Shown: piece by piece, positions 23,224 through 38,200 of the stretch
Layout of the letters: each line of letters begins with the position of its first letter
Position numbering within the stretch: position 1 is the stretch's first letter
DNA from: Calliphora vicina
Lineage: Eukaryota > Arthropoda > Insecta > Diptera > Calliphoridae
Assembly: GCF_958450345.1 (NCBI RefSeq)
Contig: NC_088782.1
Location: 36,880,501 to 36,944,500 of the forward strand
Direction: 5' to 3'
Length of the DNA stretch: 64,000 bases
Notes under the pieces: generated by a model
The model's input: the letters and a program-made list of their open reading frames with translations, nothing else
The model's database searches: none
Told to the model about the DNA's origin: nothing
Made by a program: the position numbers and the translations under genes

Positions 23224-26200
23224 CTAAATTAAAAGCAACATTATTAAGGAATTATGATGGATATTACAAAACTTACTTTCTCTTTAAACAGCAGGCGGTG
23301 CAAGCCGTTATTATGGCCGCCAAGCCTATAAATCCCGCTATAATAACCAACCAGGTACCTGGGGAGCTCATAAAACTGGCTGCCGCCACTGCTCTGCGCA
23401 TAGAACAAGGCTCCACTTCACTTACTCCATATTCCACATAAGTATCAAAGAGTTGTTTTTTCAACAACTCAGAATTCATAAGTTTTTGCATTTCATTCAT
23501 GGAAATCGCCGAACCATTCTTAAACATTTGGAAACAAGAACTAGTCGAAGTGAAATCTAAACTATAGTCTGGTCTGGTCAAAACCTGGGTATCCAAAATA
23601 TGCAAATCCAAACCTAAAGGTTTAAGTTTTCCCTTAACCTTTTCCTGGAAAGGCCGCACATTATTTTGTATCTCACTTGCCGGCCTTGAAAACACAAATT
23701 TCAATAGGGATTTATCACGTATTACGAATATCTTCAAATTATTGAATGCATGTCTTTTGGCTTTCATGGAATTATTAGCTCTTATTCTCATATTGAAATA
23801 ACCATCCACATAGTTGGCGAAAGAGCCGCCCGTACGTAATTCTCCCGTGCGATTGTTTAAAGTGAAGAGATTTTGTAATGAAGTCGTTTTCACAATGTTG
23901 GTACGTTTATAGAATTGTGGCACAAACGTGACATTCTCTATGGTAAGAATGATAGGTTCTGCCTCAGCATCCAAATCGTTGGCCCGTATTGTGGTAATTT
24001 TACTATCAATGGGAACATTTATGCGTATACCCACCGACATGTCTTGATATTCGAATTTTGGCAAATTATCATCAATATCGATTATTTGTATGGTCACTCT
24101 TAGCTGTGAGAGATCGTGGCGATCATAAGGATCGCCCAGATAAGGATAAGTAGGTTCTCCAAATTTCAAACATTTTATGGTAAGATCATAACTATCCACT
24201 AACTCGCGATCTATGGCTTTAGTAGTCTTAATAATGGCCATATTATCTGCCGTTCTCTGTATTTTAAAAACATTCTCTTCATTGCCCTCGGTAATGACAT
24301 ATTCAATGGCAGCATTTTCTTCTATATCTTCATCAATGGCCGAGAAATTGCCCACAATAGTGCCCTCAGCTTGTTCTTCCAACAGTTTTAATGTCAAAGG
24401 AGTTTCATCCTAAAAATAATTTTGAATACAAATGTATTACAAAATTGGTTTAATAATATTTATATTAATACTTACCACTTCCCTACCAAATCTGGGCTTA
24501 TGATCATCTACATCTAATACTTTAATTTGCAAAATTCTGGTTACCGATTGTCTGGGCTGACCATTGTCGGAAACTTCCAATATAATATTGTACATATCTT
24601 TGGATTCTCGATCTAATACCACCGCTGTTTTAATTAGACCCGTCTCTTCATCTATTTCAAAAGCCTCGGCATCTGTAGTAGCATCTAAGATTTTATAGAG
24701 CAGTGTTCCGGAAGGTGTTTTTGGATTGTCGGGATCGTTGGCTTTAACTTGGAATACTGGTGTACCGATAGGAGAATTCTGTAAGAAAAATATTTTTTAA
24801 TAGTTCACAGTTTCGGAAAAGTGGGAATGCAGAAATTGTGCCGTCATTTAAGGACCGATTTTGATGATTCTTTCAGCAGTTCTACAAAATTTGGGCATTT
24901 TTAGATTCTTTTGTTAGGAGAAAGTTTTCGTATAGAAAATTGTCTACTGTTGGGAGACAATTTTCATATAGCAAAGTGTCTACTGTTGAAAGACAGTTTT
25001 CGTATAGAAAAGTGTCTGCTGTTGGGAGACAGTTTTCGTATAGAAAAGTGTCTACCTTTGGGAGACAGTTTTCGTATAGAAAAGTGTCTACCTTTGGGAG
25101 ACAGTTTTCGTATAGAAAAGTGTCTACCTTTGGGAGATAGTTTTCGTATAGAAAAGTGTCTACCTTTGGGAGATAGTTTTCGTATAGAAAAGTGTCTACC
25201 TTTGGGAGATAGTTTTCGTATAGAAAAGTGTCTACCTTTGGGAGACAGTTTTCATATAGAAAAGTGTCTACCTTTGGGAGACAGTTTTCATATAGAAAAG
25301 TGTCTACCTTTGGGAGACAGTTTTCATATAGAAAAGTGTCTACCTTTGGGAGACAGTTTTCATATAGAAAAGTGTCTACCTTTGGGAGACAGTTTTCATA
25401 TAGAAAAGTGTCTACTTTTGGGAGACAGTTTTCGTATAGAAAAGTGTCTACCTTTGGGAGACAGTTTTCATATAGAAAAGTGTCTACCTTTGGGAGACAG
25501 TTTTCATATAGAAAAGTGTCTACCTTTGGGAGACAGTTTTCATATAGAAAAGTGTCTACCTTTGGGAGACAGTTTTCATATAGAAAAGTGTCTACCTTTG
25601 GGAGACAGTTTTCATATAGAAAAGTGTCTACCTTTGGGAGACAGTTTTCGTATAGAAAAGTGTCTACCTTTGGGAGACAGTTTTCATATAGAAAAGTGTC
25701 TACCTTTGGGAGACAGTTTTCATATAGAAAAGTGTCTACCTTTGGGAGACAGTTTTCATATAGAAAAGTGTCTACCTTTGGGAGACAGTTTTCATATAGA
25801 AAAGTGTCTACCTTTGGGAGACAGTTTTCATATAGAAAAGTGTCTACCTTTGGGAGACAGTTTTCATATAGAAAAGTGTCTACCTTTGGGAGACAGTTTT
25901 CATATAGAAAAGTGTCTACCTTTGGGAGACAGTTTTCATATAGAAAAGTGTCTACCTTTGGGAGACAGTTTTCATATAGAAAAGTGTCTACCTTTGGGAG
26001 ACAGTTTTCATATAGAAAAGTGTCTACCTTTGGGAGACAGTTTTCATATAGAAAAGTGTCTACCTTTGGGAGACAGTTTTCATATAGAAAAGTGTCTGCC
26101 TTTGGGAGACAGTTTTCATATAGAAAAGTGTCTACCTTTGGGAGACAGTTTTCATATAGAAAAGTGTCTACCTTTGGGAGACAGTTTTCATATAGAAAAG

Positions 26201-29200
26201 TGTCTACCTTTGGGAGACAGTTTTCATATAGAAAAGTGTCTACCTTTGGGAGACAGTTTTCATATAGAAAAGTGTCTACCTTTGGGAGACAGTTTTCATA
26301 TAGAAATCCTAAAACTATATGTGTCCGGATTGTGGAAGATACTTTAAAATCTAGAATATTTTCCATTTAACTGTAAACTACTTACCTCTGTAACATTGGC
26401 CATTTGTCCCACCTCCGGTTCTATGAAATACGGTATACCATCATTGGCACTAACATCTCCTATGAATATGTTAACCTTAACGTCTGAACTTAACGAAGTT
26501 TGTTTAGGAATTTGATCACCATTATCATGAGCTTTCACCCGTATCTCATACGGATCCGAACGGCCTTTGCCCGTCAGCTCTCGTTTCGTTTTTATCTCAC
26601 CCGTTAGCTTATTCATCTTAAACAGACCATTAACTTCTCCCTCGTCGATTATTTCATACAACACTTCACCGCCAGGACCATCGTCCAAGTCGTGAGCAAA
26701 GATTTTTATAACAAAAACATCGGGACCCACATTCTCTGGTATAACAGCAGTATATTCCTTTTGACCAAACATAGGAGCATTATCGTTGACATCCAAAACG
26801 TCTATAAGCAATACCACCACACTTTGTTTGGAATCTGTGGGACGGCCAGGAGAATCTTCAGCCTTGACTTGGAGATTTATATGGGGAGTACGTTCACGAT
26901 CAATGAGAGCGTGTGGCGCTACAATTATTTCTCCCGTTACATTGTTTATTTCAAACAAGTGAGCATTTTCTCCATATAAAGAATAGGATATCTTGTGATA
27001 ACCTAATCTTTCATCTCTGGCTGTGAGAACAGCATCTTTGTCTGAGGCCTTTACACGTATTAGTTTCTCTGGATGTTTTTTATTTTCTACTATAGTAGCA
27101 TGATACAATAATTCCTCAAATATGGGACTGTTATCGTTAACATTCTCCACAGTAACATTGACTTTTGTCACGGTACTGCGTTGCATATCGGGAGCATTGG
27201 CTTTTACTAGGAATTCATATTGTGTCTTGTCCTCTTCCAAAGCTTCGTAATCCAATCTTTTGCGCAAAATAACCTCACCAGTTCTCTCATGAATATGGAA
27301 ATATTCCAGTTCCATAGGATCCACCAATTCAAAACTTTGTATGGGTAACTTTGACACCGGATCTTCAGCTTGTAATATAAACAAGGTGCTTTCTATAGGC
27401 ATTTCTTCCATTATGTGAATGTTAATAACAGGTTTAGAGCTACTCCAGCCTTTGTTGGTAAACACTGGATTGGTGTCTTTGAAGGACTGTACATAAATAG
27501 TGACCTCGGTATTGTCAATTTGACCTTCAGGATCCACTTCGGCATTAAGATCTTTAACTTCTACCAACAAAACTACAACAGCCGCTTCATCATGGTTTAA
27601 TTTGCCATTGACATAGATCGTGCCGGTTTCCGGATCAATACGGAAGGCATCTTGCACTCGATATTTACTGCGATTTGTTATGCTGACTCCAGCTTTCGAG
27701 GTGGCTGTGGGTATTCCCTTGATTGTGTAATTCAACTTGGAATGTAAATCTTTATCAATGGCTTTTACTTTCAGAACACTATCTCCGATTTCCGTGCGTT
27801 CCGATACATAAGCGGCATAACTATGTTGCTCGAATTTGGGTTTCTCATCGTTGATGTCCTTGACATTAACATACACCGTAGTAGTGGCTGTTTCTGGTAT
27901 GGGTAGACCAGAATCTACGGCATTTACTGTGATCTCAAAACTATCCATATTCGAATCACGATCAATGCGAGCCTGAGGTGATACTGTTATAAGACCAGAT
28001 CTGTGAGAAAAATAAAAATGATTAGATTTGAAATAAACATATTTTACGGCAACTTACTCTTCATCAATTTCGAAATTGTCATTGGCTCCCACTATGCGAT
28101 AACGCAATGCACTGTCCAAACCATCTGGATCATGGGCTTTGACCGTGGTAACATTATATCCGGCTGGAGCATTTTCCGGTATAGACACTCTATAACTGGG
28201 TGGACCCAATACGGGAACATTTTCTATATTTTGGAAATGACCTTTAAATATTGGTCTTTGGTTACCCGATATGCCCACACGTACATAAATCTTAGTGGTA
28301 TTGACTAAAGGTGGCACACCGAAATCGGTAGCCGACACCACCAGTTCATACTCTCCCCTCTCGGTATCCATAGAACGAGCCACTTTTTGCAAAGTTATTT
28401 CTCCCGTCAACTCATTTATGCTAAACACATTTCCCGCTATACTATTCTCCGAAACAATGGCATAACGTACCTTGCCACCACCCTGCGTAGGACCATCTAC
28501 ATCTGTAGCTCTCACTTTGAATTCAGGCTCAAAGCGATTAGTACCTTCTCTAATGGTTCTAGCATATTCAATACTTTCAAACATGGGATAGTTATCATTG
28601 ACATCTACAACTTCCACATAAACCTGGGCATTAGCCTCAAGACCTCCACCATCTTCGGCTACTATGGATAAACTATAACTACTTTGTTTCTCGTAATCCA
28701 ACGGCTTCTTGATGAATAAACCACCTGATAAAGGATCTGTATAGAAATAGTCTGCACCAAATCCCTTAAGGCGATATGTGATGAAACCAAATTTTCCAGC
28801 ATCCTTATCAAATGCCTTCACCATGCCTATTTGTGAGTTAACCGTAAGATTTTCCAGGGCCAAGAAACGATAGCTTGTATGCTCAAATATGGGCGGATTG
28901 TCATTGACATCCGTCAACTGGACATTGATACGGACTTTCGATTTCTCTTCGCCATTAACCAAAGCTAAAACATCAAAGGCATATTCGCGTTGCTCAATAT
29001 CTTCCACATCATAATCCAAATGTGAAGAATTTAACACCTTAACCACTATGGGTGTGCGACCTTGGGCTTCAGTAGGACTTACGGCAAAAGTATTCATGGA
29101 ATTTTTAATATCTCGTAAAACCAAAGAATAGCGGCTGTTATTGCCCATATCACGATCAATTACAAAGACCGTTAAACCCGGCAACGGCATACCGGTATCC

Positions 29201-32200
29201 AAATTCTCCGGTATTGAGATATTAAATACTTCACCATTAAATTCCGGTATATGATCATCCACATCATTTACCACTATGGTTATTTGTGTGGTCGAGGTAT
29301 CGGATGGAATTACTCCATCTATCAATTCTGTGGCTCTTACCGAAAATACATAAACACCACCATTCTGTAGAATTTCAGGATTTTCACGATCCAACGGCAC
29401 ATCAGTTGTTACCAAAACAGCAGTGCCCTCTTTGGGTTCCCCAAATGGCACCAAATCAAAATGACCAAAATCTTCATTTTCCAGAGTCAATAAGATATCA
29501 CGCGGTATACCTACATCTCCATCTATTGCCTTTATGGTCAATATACTAACACCAGCTGGAGTATTTTCATCTACATTGGCCGAATACGGAGCATTTGTGA
29601 AAACTGGCAATTGATCTTGTACATCAATGACACTGATCGAGACGGTGGCCTGCGATGTTAGAGGATTGTCAAAAGCTCCATCTGTAGCTGAAATAGTCAT
29701 TATATAGGTGGGTCTACTTTCAAAGTCCAAGGGTCTCTTGAGTTTTATGCGTGCTGTGTAATTGCCATCCGATATTTTCTCAGCTGCAACATCAAAGGTA
29801 TCGCAAATGTCGTTTTCCTAGAAAGGGAAAATTAATCTATTTTAAAGTTATGTTGTTTGGATATTATTTAAATACTAGCTGATCCGGCAAATGTTGTTCT
29901 GCCATACAAATTATTTCTAGTGAATATTTTGGTTGTTAAATAAAAAATAGCGAATGTATTCTAAGTGAAGTTGGCATTATAGGTATTTTTGATGCCAAAT
30001 GAAGAGAAATACAAACAAAATTTTTTGGCGAAAAATATTTAAAAAAATGGGTGGATGGGACATCCTAATGTCCTAGAGGTATGATATATAATATTCTCGT
30101 ACCTACCTAAAATATATACAAAATTTCATAAAAATAGTTAAATATTGATATTTGGATATTGCTCATACAAAATACTAAAATCTCGGCTAAAAAACGGGTG
30201 GATGAGGGTCGGTTGATGAAAATTTGGGGTTATAGGTATTTTTTAATGTCAAATAAATAAAATGCGAAAAAAAGATTTTGCCCAAAAAATGGTAAAAATA
30301 AACAAATTGTAAAAATAAACAATTCAAACACTAACAATGTGACACGAGATTTTTATATATTAGATGTATAAGTTTCACATTTTTTGGAGCAAAAACTACT
30401 CTAAATTTTAAAATCATAAAATTAGTTAAACATAAAAATGAAGAAATAGCTCAACGTGTTCAAAACGTCTTTAATGATTTTCTAAAAGTAGCCATTGAAA
30501 ATTTTAAGATCTTGAGAGGGACACTAACAGAGAAATAGACTTGTTATTATTCCTTGTGATTAGAGCTAACTTCGTTTATTAAATGCAAAATTGAATAATA
30601 AAGTACACATACTACTTAGGGTTATGTGTGGAAATGCACATTGGCCTAATTTATTACATCTCTTTTACAAGAACGTTAGATAGAAAGATCGTTGAATCAA
30701 TATCATTAAAAGTTTTAAGTTATGTATAGAGGAATCGAATCGTATTGTTTGTTAAACACATGAATTGATGATTTAACGATCTTGTTTGAAACGACCTACA
30801 ATGGGGCAGAATCAAAATATTTTGTAAATAAACCTGGCTTTTTATAACTAACTGATTCGAGTTAATGTTTTGACGACGGACCACAAAACCCCCAGTTGCG
30901 AGTAAATATTTTAAAATTATCTTGTCCCGGTTTTTTCTCAAAAATTATATGAACATGTTTTAAAGCAATATAGTCTACAAGTACATAAAAAAAATATTCA
31001 ATTTTATATTTAAAAAATTTTGAATTTTCTTATTTTTTTGTCCGAAAAAAGGCTTCATAGAAAAAAATTCTTAAGGAACTTATAACCTTTTTCAATTTCT
31101 TTAAAAGGAATCTCAACAAGGATAGCCCTAAAATAGAAAATACCTAAAATATACAAATGGATGTTTCCCTGAGCGCTTTCCAATTTAATTTTTTTTTTAT
31201 CAAAATTTTGTATTTAGGGTAAATGTTCTAAAATCCCAAAGCTTGAATTTAAAAACTGGCAACAATTTTAGATAATACAATATATTCCAAATCAGTCATA
31301 TTATTTTTTGGTTAGCTTGTGGGCTTTATGGGCCAATTTCCAAAAATTACCAAAATTGGGAATTTTTTGAGGTAATTAATTTCATTATTTAGATTTACGA
31401 TAGATTTTTGAATGCGGTTTTTGTTTTTAGTAAATTATATGTCATTTTGAAGGGCACATATCTGTCATTTATTCTCACTTAGTACACCGTTTGCTCACCG
31501 AAGCTTATGGTGAATGTTTTTTTATCTGTTTAAACGTGCGAGAGGTGATTTGTGAGTTTCAGAAGTGGTGATTTTGACACGGAAGACAAAGATCGCCCAG
31601 GACAGCCAAATGTCTGAAGACCAATAATTAGTAATGCCTACTCCATGAAGATTGTTGTAAAACTCAACAAGACCTTGTGAGATCATTGAGAGCTACTCTA
31701 GCAGTAATTCCAAGACATTTGCGAACAGCTATATTCATCCAAAAGCAGGGAAAGTTGGTACCATACGAATTGATGCCGAGATAACTTGAACACGATTTTA
31801 CATGTCCGAAATTATTCTTGAACGCTATAAAAAAAACATTTTTGCACCGAATTGTTACTTGCAATGAAAAATTGATCCAATACGATAACCCGAAGCGTAT
31901 GAGATTGTATATGATGTCCGGCCAAAGGTAATGCTCTATATTTGGTGGGACCACAAGGGTCTTATCTATAATGATCTGCTGAAATCTGACCAGAACATCA
32001 CAGGGAACCTGTACTGAACACAACTGATTCGTTTGAAGTGAGCATTGGCTGAAAAAGTCCATCATGACAACGCTCGGCCACATGTTGCAATACCTGTTAA
32101 AAAGTATTTAAAATTGAGTGGTTGGGAAGTTTTGCCTCACAACTCTTATAGTCCAGATCCTGCCCCATTCGAGTACTATTTGTTTCGATCGATGCATAAC

Positions 32201-35200
32201 GCTCATTCTGGGATTCGCTTCACTTCAGAACAAAGTATCCGAAATTGGCTTAATTCGTTCTTGGGCTCAAAAGATGAGCGGTTCTTTTGGCGCGGAATCC
32301 ATATGTTGCTAGAAAAATGGGAAATGTCATAGCTAACAATGTCCAATATTTTGAATAAATTTATATTGTACAATTGTTTCAAAATAAAAGCTAAAAATTA
32401 GAAAAATCTCCTATTAGGTCGTATTGTCATAATATCCTAAAATATTTTTTTAGTTTAAACAAATTTTTGTTGGGTTTCAAACAAAAAAGTTATAAACTAA
32501 TAAGACTTTTTGGACTATGTTTATTGGTTTGTCATAAAATCACATCACAACAATAATTTGTTTAAACTAAAAAAATATTTTACGACATTATGACAATACG
32601 ACATAATAGGAGACCGTTTGAATCCCCCAATTGTATATTTATGAATTCTTGATTTCCGCCATTTTTGCCCAAATATGTAGTATTTTTAAAATATCGATAA
32701 CAATTTAACTCCTTTGCTTAGAAAATGCTCTTTTGGATCACACGAACAAATTAAAAAAAAAAATATTTTTTAGGAGTCTAAAAGTAGGTGATTTTAAACT
32801 TGAATATGATAGAATTATATCGATTTTTAGTCAAGAACCTACATATTAGGGTGATCGATTCTTCGACATTTTTTAGAGACCGGTTTTTGGTTTCTTCGAA
32901 AAATTGCAATTTAAAATAAACCGGTTTCGGTTTTTTTTATAATAACCGGTTTTTTGGAAAAATATTAAAACGCCTGGAAATAAGAAGAAAAAATGTTTTA
33001 TTTATTAAAATAATAGTGATTAAAACAATTTTGATTACTTCTTTTATCCTTCACAAGGTCTGCGGTTCAGATTTGACCAATTTTGAAATTAATATTTAAT
33101 TTTTTCTAAAAGTGAGTGGTATCTTTGATATTTTATGAATTTTATTTAATTTCAAATGTCAACAACTACGTTTGGTTTTTAGAAAAACAAATTGGCAAAA
33201 ACATATTTATAAACTTGTTTGGACTTAAGGTCTTTTGTTACGCACAATTAAGTTAAATTTTTTCAGAGCTTTGGTAGCACTACAATATATCTTTGGTAGC
33301 TCTAATATATATCTGTCTCTTTTCATCATACTTGCTGAACATTATACTTGAACTAGTGTTTTTCTTATCCTTCATAAGGTCTTCGGGTAAAGTTTTACCC
33401 ATTTTAAAATTACCCATTAAAAAATTTCCAACGATATGAAACCCTAGACAAGATATGGTTTGGTTGGAATTGTAAGCAATCTATCGATTATTCTGAAAGC
33501 TCTTTTTATACGATTTCACAGTGTTTTTAAATTGTTTTTTAAACAAAATTTTCTAAGAATAAGAAATTGATGAAAATTCTTTATTTCTCAATTATTGAAA
33601 ATAATATTTTTATCGATCCTTTTATATAGCTGAGTCGATATAACGATAGCCGCCTGTCTGTTGAAATCAACATTCCGAAGCCTCCAAATGACTTACAAAC
33701 AATATTGCTACATAAATACATCAGGTATGGTTCCGGTTTGGTTGCTATTTAAAATTGATCCATAAACAAAAAATCCGGGCGACCTCGATGTTTGGATCTA
33801 TTTTTATCTATATCTCGATTTAAGTAATCAACATGTAAATATGCAGTGTGAATATCAAATGCATGGCTTTCCAAACGACGTATATAACGGCCGACAATAT
33901 ATGACGGGCCGACAATGGGTCAATTTCGGAAACTAATTTTTTAATCCGAATTTATTTACTAAATCATGTACATAGTTATCTATGCATTTTAAATGAAAGA
34001 ATATAAATCACAGCTTAGAAATTCAGATTCACAATGAGACATTTTCCAAAAAAAGTTCAACAACTTTTTTACACCCAATTTTTATTTTAAACCAAATATT
34101 TGTTTTTATTATTTATTTTTAGTTAAAATGTATACACTCTTACTTGTTATCTCTAAAAAATATTGACAAAAACTAACCTCAACACATTTGATCTCCAGCT
34201 CAGCATTAATGCCCACATCACGATCCACCACCACAATTGCAGGTTTTACCTCCAACACCGAGCCCACTGGCAGGGACTCACTAACACTGGTCAAATAGGG
34301 ACGACCCAAAAATGTCGGCTGATTATCATTGTAATCGCGTACAGGAACGACACGTCTCAATGAGACTGTGTTGGGTTCAGTGCCATAAATCCCCTCATCC
34401 GTTATGCTAATAATAACTTCGATTGTATCTTGTGTCTCACGATCCAGCTCCTGACGTAAGCGTACCACACCCGTATCACGATCAACAGAAAAAACTGGTC
34501 CTGATATGCTGTATTTGAGACGGCTACCTTCTGGGTCAATACCTGTTAACAAGAAAGAGAATGGAAGTAGATGTTGAATTAGAATTTTTTGTGCAAACGT
34601 GAGAATGTGTGTTAGTAAAGTCAAGTATATCGCGGTGTGTATGAATAATAAATAAAACTTAATGTGTGAAACGAGTATTTGTTTCTTTATTTATTATAAA
34701 TTCTGTGTTATACTTTGTATCAACTATTCTAGACGTTCTTGTGTTACAAACATGACTTATAAAGATTTCTAAATTTTGTTCAGTTTGTTTTGATTATTTG
34801 TTGGTTGGTGTTTGTTTGTTTGTTTGTATTTCCTAATCGTGTGAAAAATGTTAATTAATTTCCCACAACCTTGTACGTACATTTCATTATTTCTATGCAC
34901 TCGTACATATATTTTTTAATTTATTTAATTCTTGCTTGTTTTTTTGTTATAATTTCTTTTTGTTATAGTTTTTTTTTCTTTATAAGTGTTTTTATTTTTC
35001 TTTTGAACTCTTTTCTTTGTGTTGTCTTCTGTATCATCCATCCAAGTCCAATCATTATAATCAGGTTGTTGTTGTGGAAATTGTGTTAAAAATTGGGTTT
35101 CTTTAGGTTTTAGTTCCGTTGTTTTTGTTGGTACTTCTTCTAAACCAACAACATCAAGATATTTTTCAAAACATGTTAGTAATCGTAACTAATAGACTGA

Positions 35201-38200
35201 CAGACTTATTGTCGGTTAGACAGACAACCTGCTTGTTGTCATGATTTGTTCATGTGTTTTTCTTCAAAATATTTTACATTGTTTGTAGGTTTGTTAAGAG
35301 CTTCTTGTCTTGGTTTTTTTGATAGTTTATCATAATGGTATAGCAGCGTACAGTAAAGATTAAAACATGTAGAATAGATTTTGAATTTAAAAACAAGTAA
35401 GAGAGCTATATTCGGCTGTGCCGAATCTTATATACCCTTCACCAAATTATACTTCAAAATAAAAATTTTAAATATTTTTAGTTAAACAAAGTTTTTTTTT
35501 TTGCAGTTTTTTAATTTTTTGGAAAAAATTTTTTTTTTAATTGTTTTTTTTTAAATTTTTTTTTTTTTAAATTTTGTTTTTAATAAAAAATATTTTTTCC
35601 GATTTTGACCCATTGTAGGTCCAACTTACTATGGTCTTATATACGTCGTTGCAAAGGTCTTTGAAATATATATCATTAGATATCCATATTGTCTATATTA
35701 ATGACATACTAATCCAGATATAGGTCAAAAATAGGTAAAAAATATCGAGGTTGTCCTGGGGTCTTCCTCATATCTCAGCCATTTGTGGACCGATTTTTGC
35801 TGATTTTAAATAGGAAACTTATCGAAAGCATGTCTGACAGAATTATTGAAGATTTGGATCCCGAAGATATCTGGGGTCTTCAGAAAATTGATTTCAACAG
35901 ACAGACAGACGGACATGACTTAATCGACTCCGATATTTATAATGATCCAGAATATTTATACTTTATAGAGTCGGAAATGAAAAATGTAGAAATTACAAAC
36001 GGAATGCCAAACTTATACAAATTTACCCTTCTCACGAAGGTGAAGGGTATAATAAAAGAGCTTTATGGAACGACCAAACTAACTCACAGCAGATTTAATA
36101 AATTAAGAAATAAAAATTGTGGAGTCAATCTATGTTCGTTGTTATTGATCGGGAACTCTTTTATTGGTATTTAATTTTGGTATAATGTGATAATTAAATT
36201 GCATAGACATCATAAGAATCGTTTATTTCAAAAACCAGTCAAGCAACAAAATATCCAAAATTGAATTATTGGGCGAATACTGTTTTGTAAATGTAAATGC
36301 AGCGTTTAATGCAAAAACAAAATAAATACTGCCTATTATTATGATGAAGCAAAACCGAGTAATCCGTGTTTAGTGCATAAAGAGGTCAAGTGACAGCGCT
36401 TGACTGGTTTTTTCCTTCTATTTTTTTTTTCATAAATATTGTAGGTCCCAATAAATGTGAAAAAATAAAAGATTTACAAGCTCTAAAACCCTACTTGGTT
36501 GGATCTGATGAGTTTTATGGCAATATTTTTTAATGGCATAATAAAATTAGAATATTTCGTAAGAAATTTACAATAGTGATATTTGCTTATTTCAGAAACC
36601 AGTCAAGTGCAAACTAAATAAAAAAAGTTGTATGTTTATTAAACAGTTAAACAAATTGATAACTGTCATAGGAAAATATATCAGTAATAATAAAGTAATT
36701 TTTACATTGCTACAGTGATAGAAAAACCATCATAACGCTGATGTATTTTGACATCAGTGCTATGACGAGTGTCTTCGTTTTTGACCCCACGACTCTTTAT
36801 ATCATTGTGATGCCAGCATTAACATCAATTGACAAAATTGTCATCAGGATCCTATAAGAAGTTTTCTTTAATTTACTCAAAATCAATAATTTGTTACTTG
36901 ACTGGTTTTTGTAATAAACGATTCATTTGATTCAAAGTATTTTATGATGATACCCATCGCTAATGAAAAATATTATTTTTGTCCGTTGATTCAGTATAAA
37001 AGTAATCAGAATTTCCCTCCTAACAGTCAAAATGGTCCAGAAAATTTTAAGGTAAGTGATATCAACTTTTTTTTCCGAAAAATTCCGAGAACTAATTTTT
37101 TTTAATCGAAACATGATACTCCCACCTTTAATTTTATTAAAACAACAGTTTGGAGGAATATGGGCTACATTATTTTTTTTCCATGGAAAATCAAAAATAT
37201 AATAATTTTTAGAGGCTTATTTATAGATTTGGGCATAACGGTTAACGGTTTATGATATCCCCATATTTTTATACCCTTGGCCATGAGTGGCAAGGGCATA
37301 TATAAGTTTGTCATTCCGTTTGTTATTTCTACATTTTTCATTTGCTACCACACAAAGTATATATATTCTGGATCGTTATAGATAGCGAAGTCGAAATTGC
37401 CATGTCCGTCTTTCCGCCACTATGTTGAAATTAACTTTCCGTGGCACCCAAATAACTTACATACGTGATTCATACATCAATATGTCGGGAATTCTTCCGG
37501 CTAGGTTGCTATTAACAAAATCGGCCCACAAATGGCTGAGATATAAGGAAAAACAGGGAAAACCTTGGCTTATTTTTAATCTATATCTGGATTACTAAGT
37601 CATTAATATAGACAATATGGATATCTAATGATAGATATTTTAAAGTCCATTGCAACGATGTATATAAAGCTATAGTAAATTTTTTAATTTTTAAAAAAAA
37701 ATTTTTGGAAAAATAATTTATGACAAAAAAAAAATTTTGATGAAAAAAAAATTAGGGTTAAAAAATATTTTTCCCGATTTTGAAACTTTTTTTTGGAAAA
37801 ATAATTTATGACCAAAAAAAAATTCGGGTTAAAAAATATTTTTCCCGGGTCAATGGGTCGAATCGGGAAAAATATTTTTTTAACCCGAAATTTCGAAAAA
37901 AAAAAATTTAATTAAAAATATTTAAAAAAAATTATGTTTAAGTATAATTTGGTGAAGGGTATCTAAGATTCGGCACAGCCGAATATAGCTCTCTTACTTG
38001 TTTTTTATTGATGGAGAAATTCTATATCATCTTACGTGATATTTGTACGCCTATAGAGTGGAATAGATTTTGCAAAAATAAGAGTATCTGAAAAATAATT
38101 TGGTCTTTATGTTCCATTCAGGGGGTACTATATTTTAAAATAATAAAAAGTTCTTTCGAAATATTGTTGTCCAAAATATTGAGCGAAATAAGGGTATATC

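Noticed and set aside
24908..26307. CRISPR array
   Set aside because: Units are contiguous identical 36-mers with no unique spacers, in eukaryotic intronic DNA.
24911..26366. Several long ORFs (380-494 codons) as genes
   Set aside because: They are produced by a 36-bp repeat whose length is a multiple of three, are open on both strands, and lie in an intron with normal splice sites on each side.
28387..29549. Plus-strand frames over cadherin exons (for example 28387-28671, 29286-29549)
   Set aside because: Shadow frames antisense to well-supported coding exons.
35785..36174. 129-codon plus frame as a host gene
   Set aside because: It overlaps repeat copy A2, and the same codons recur in copy A4 (49393-49575), so it is repeat sequence.
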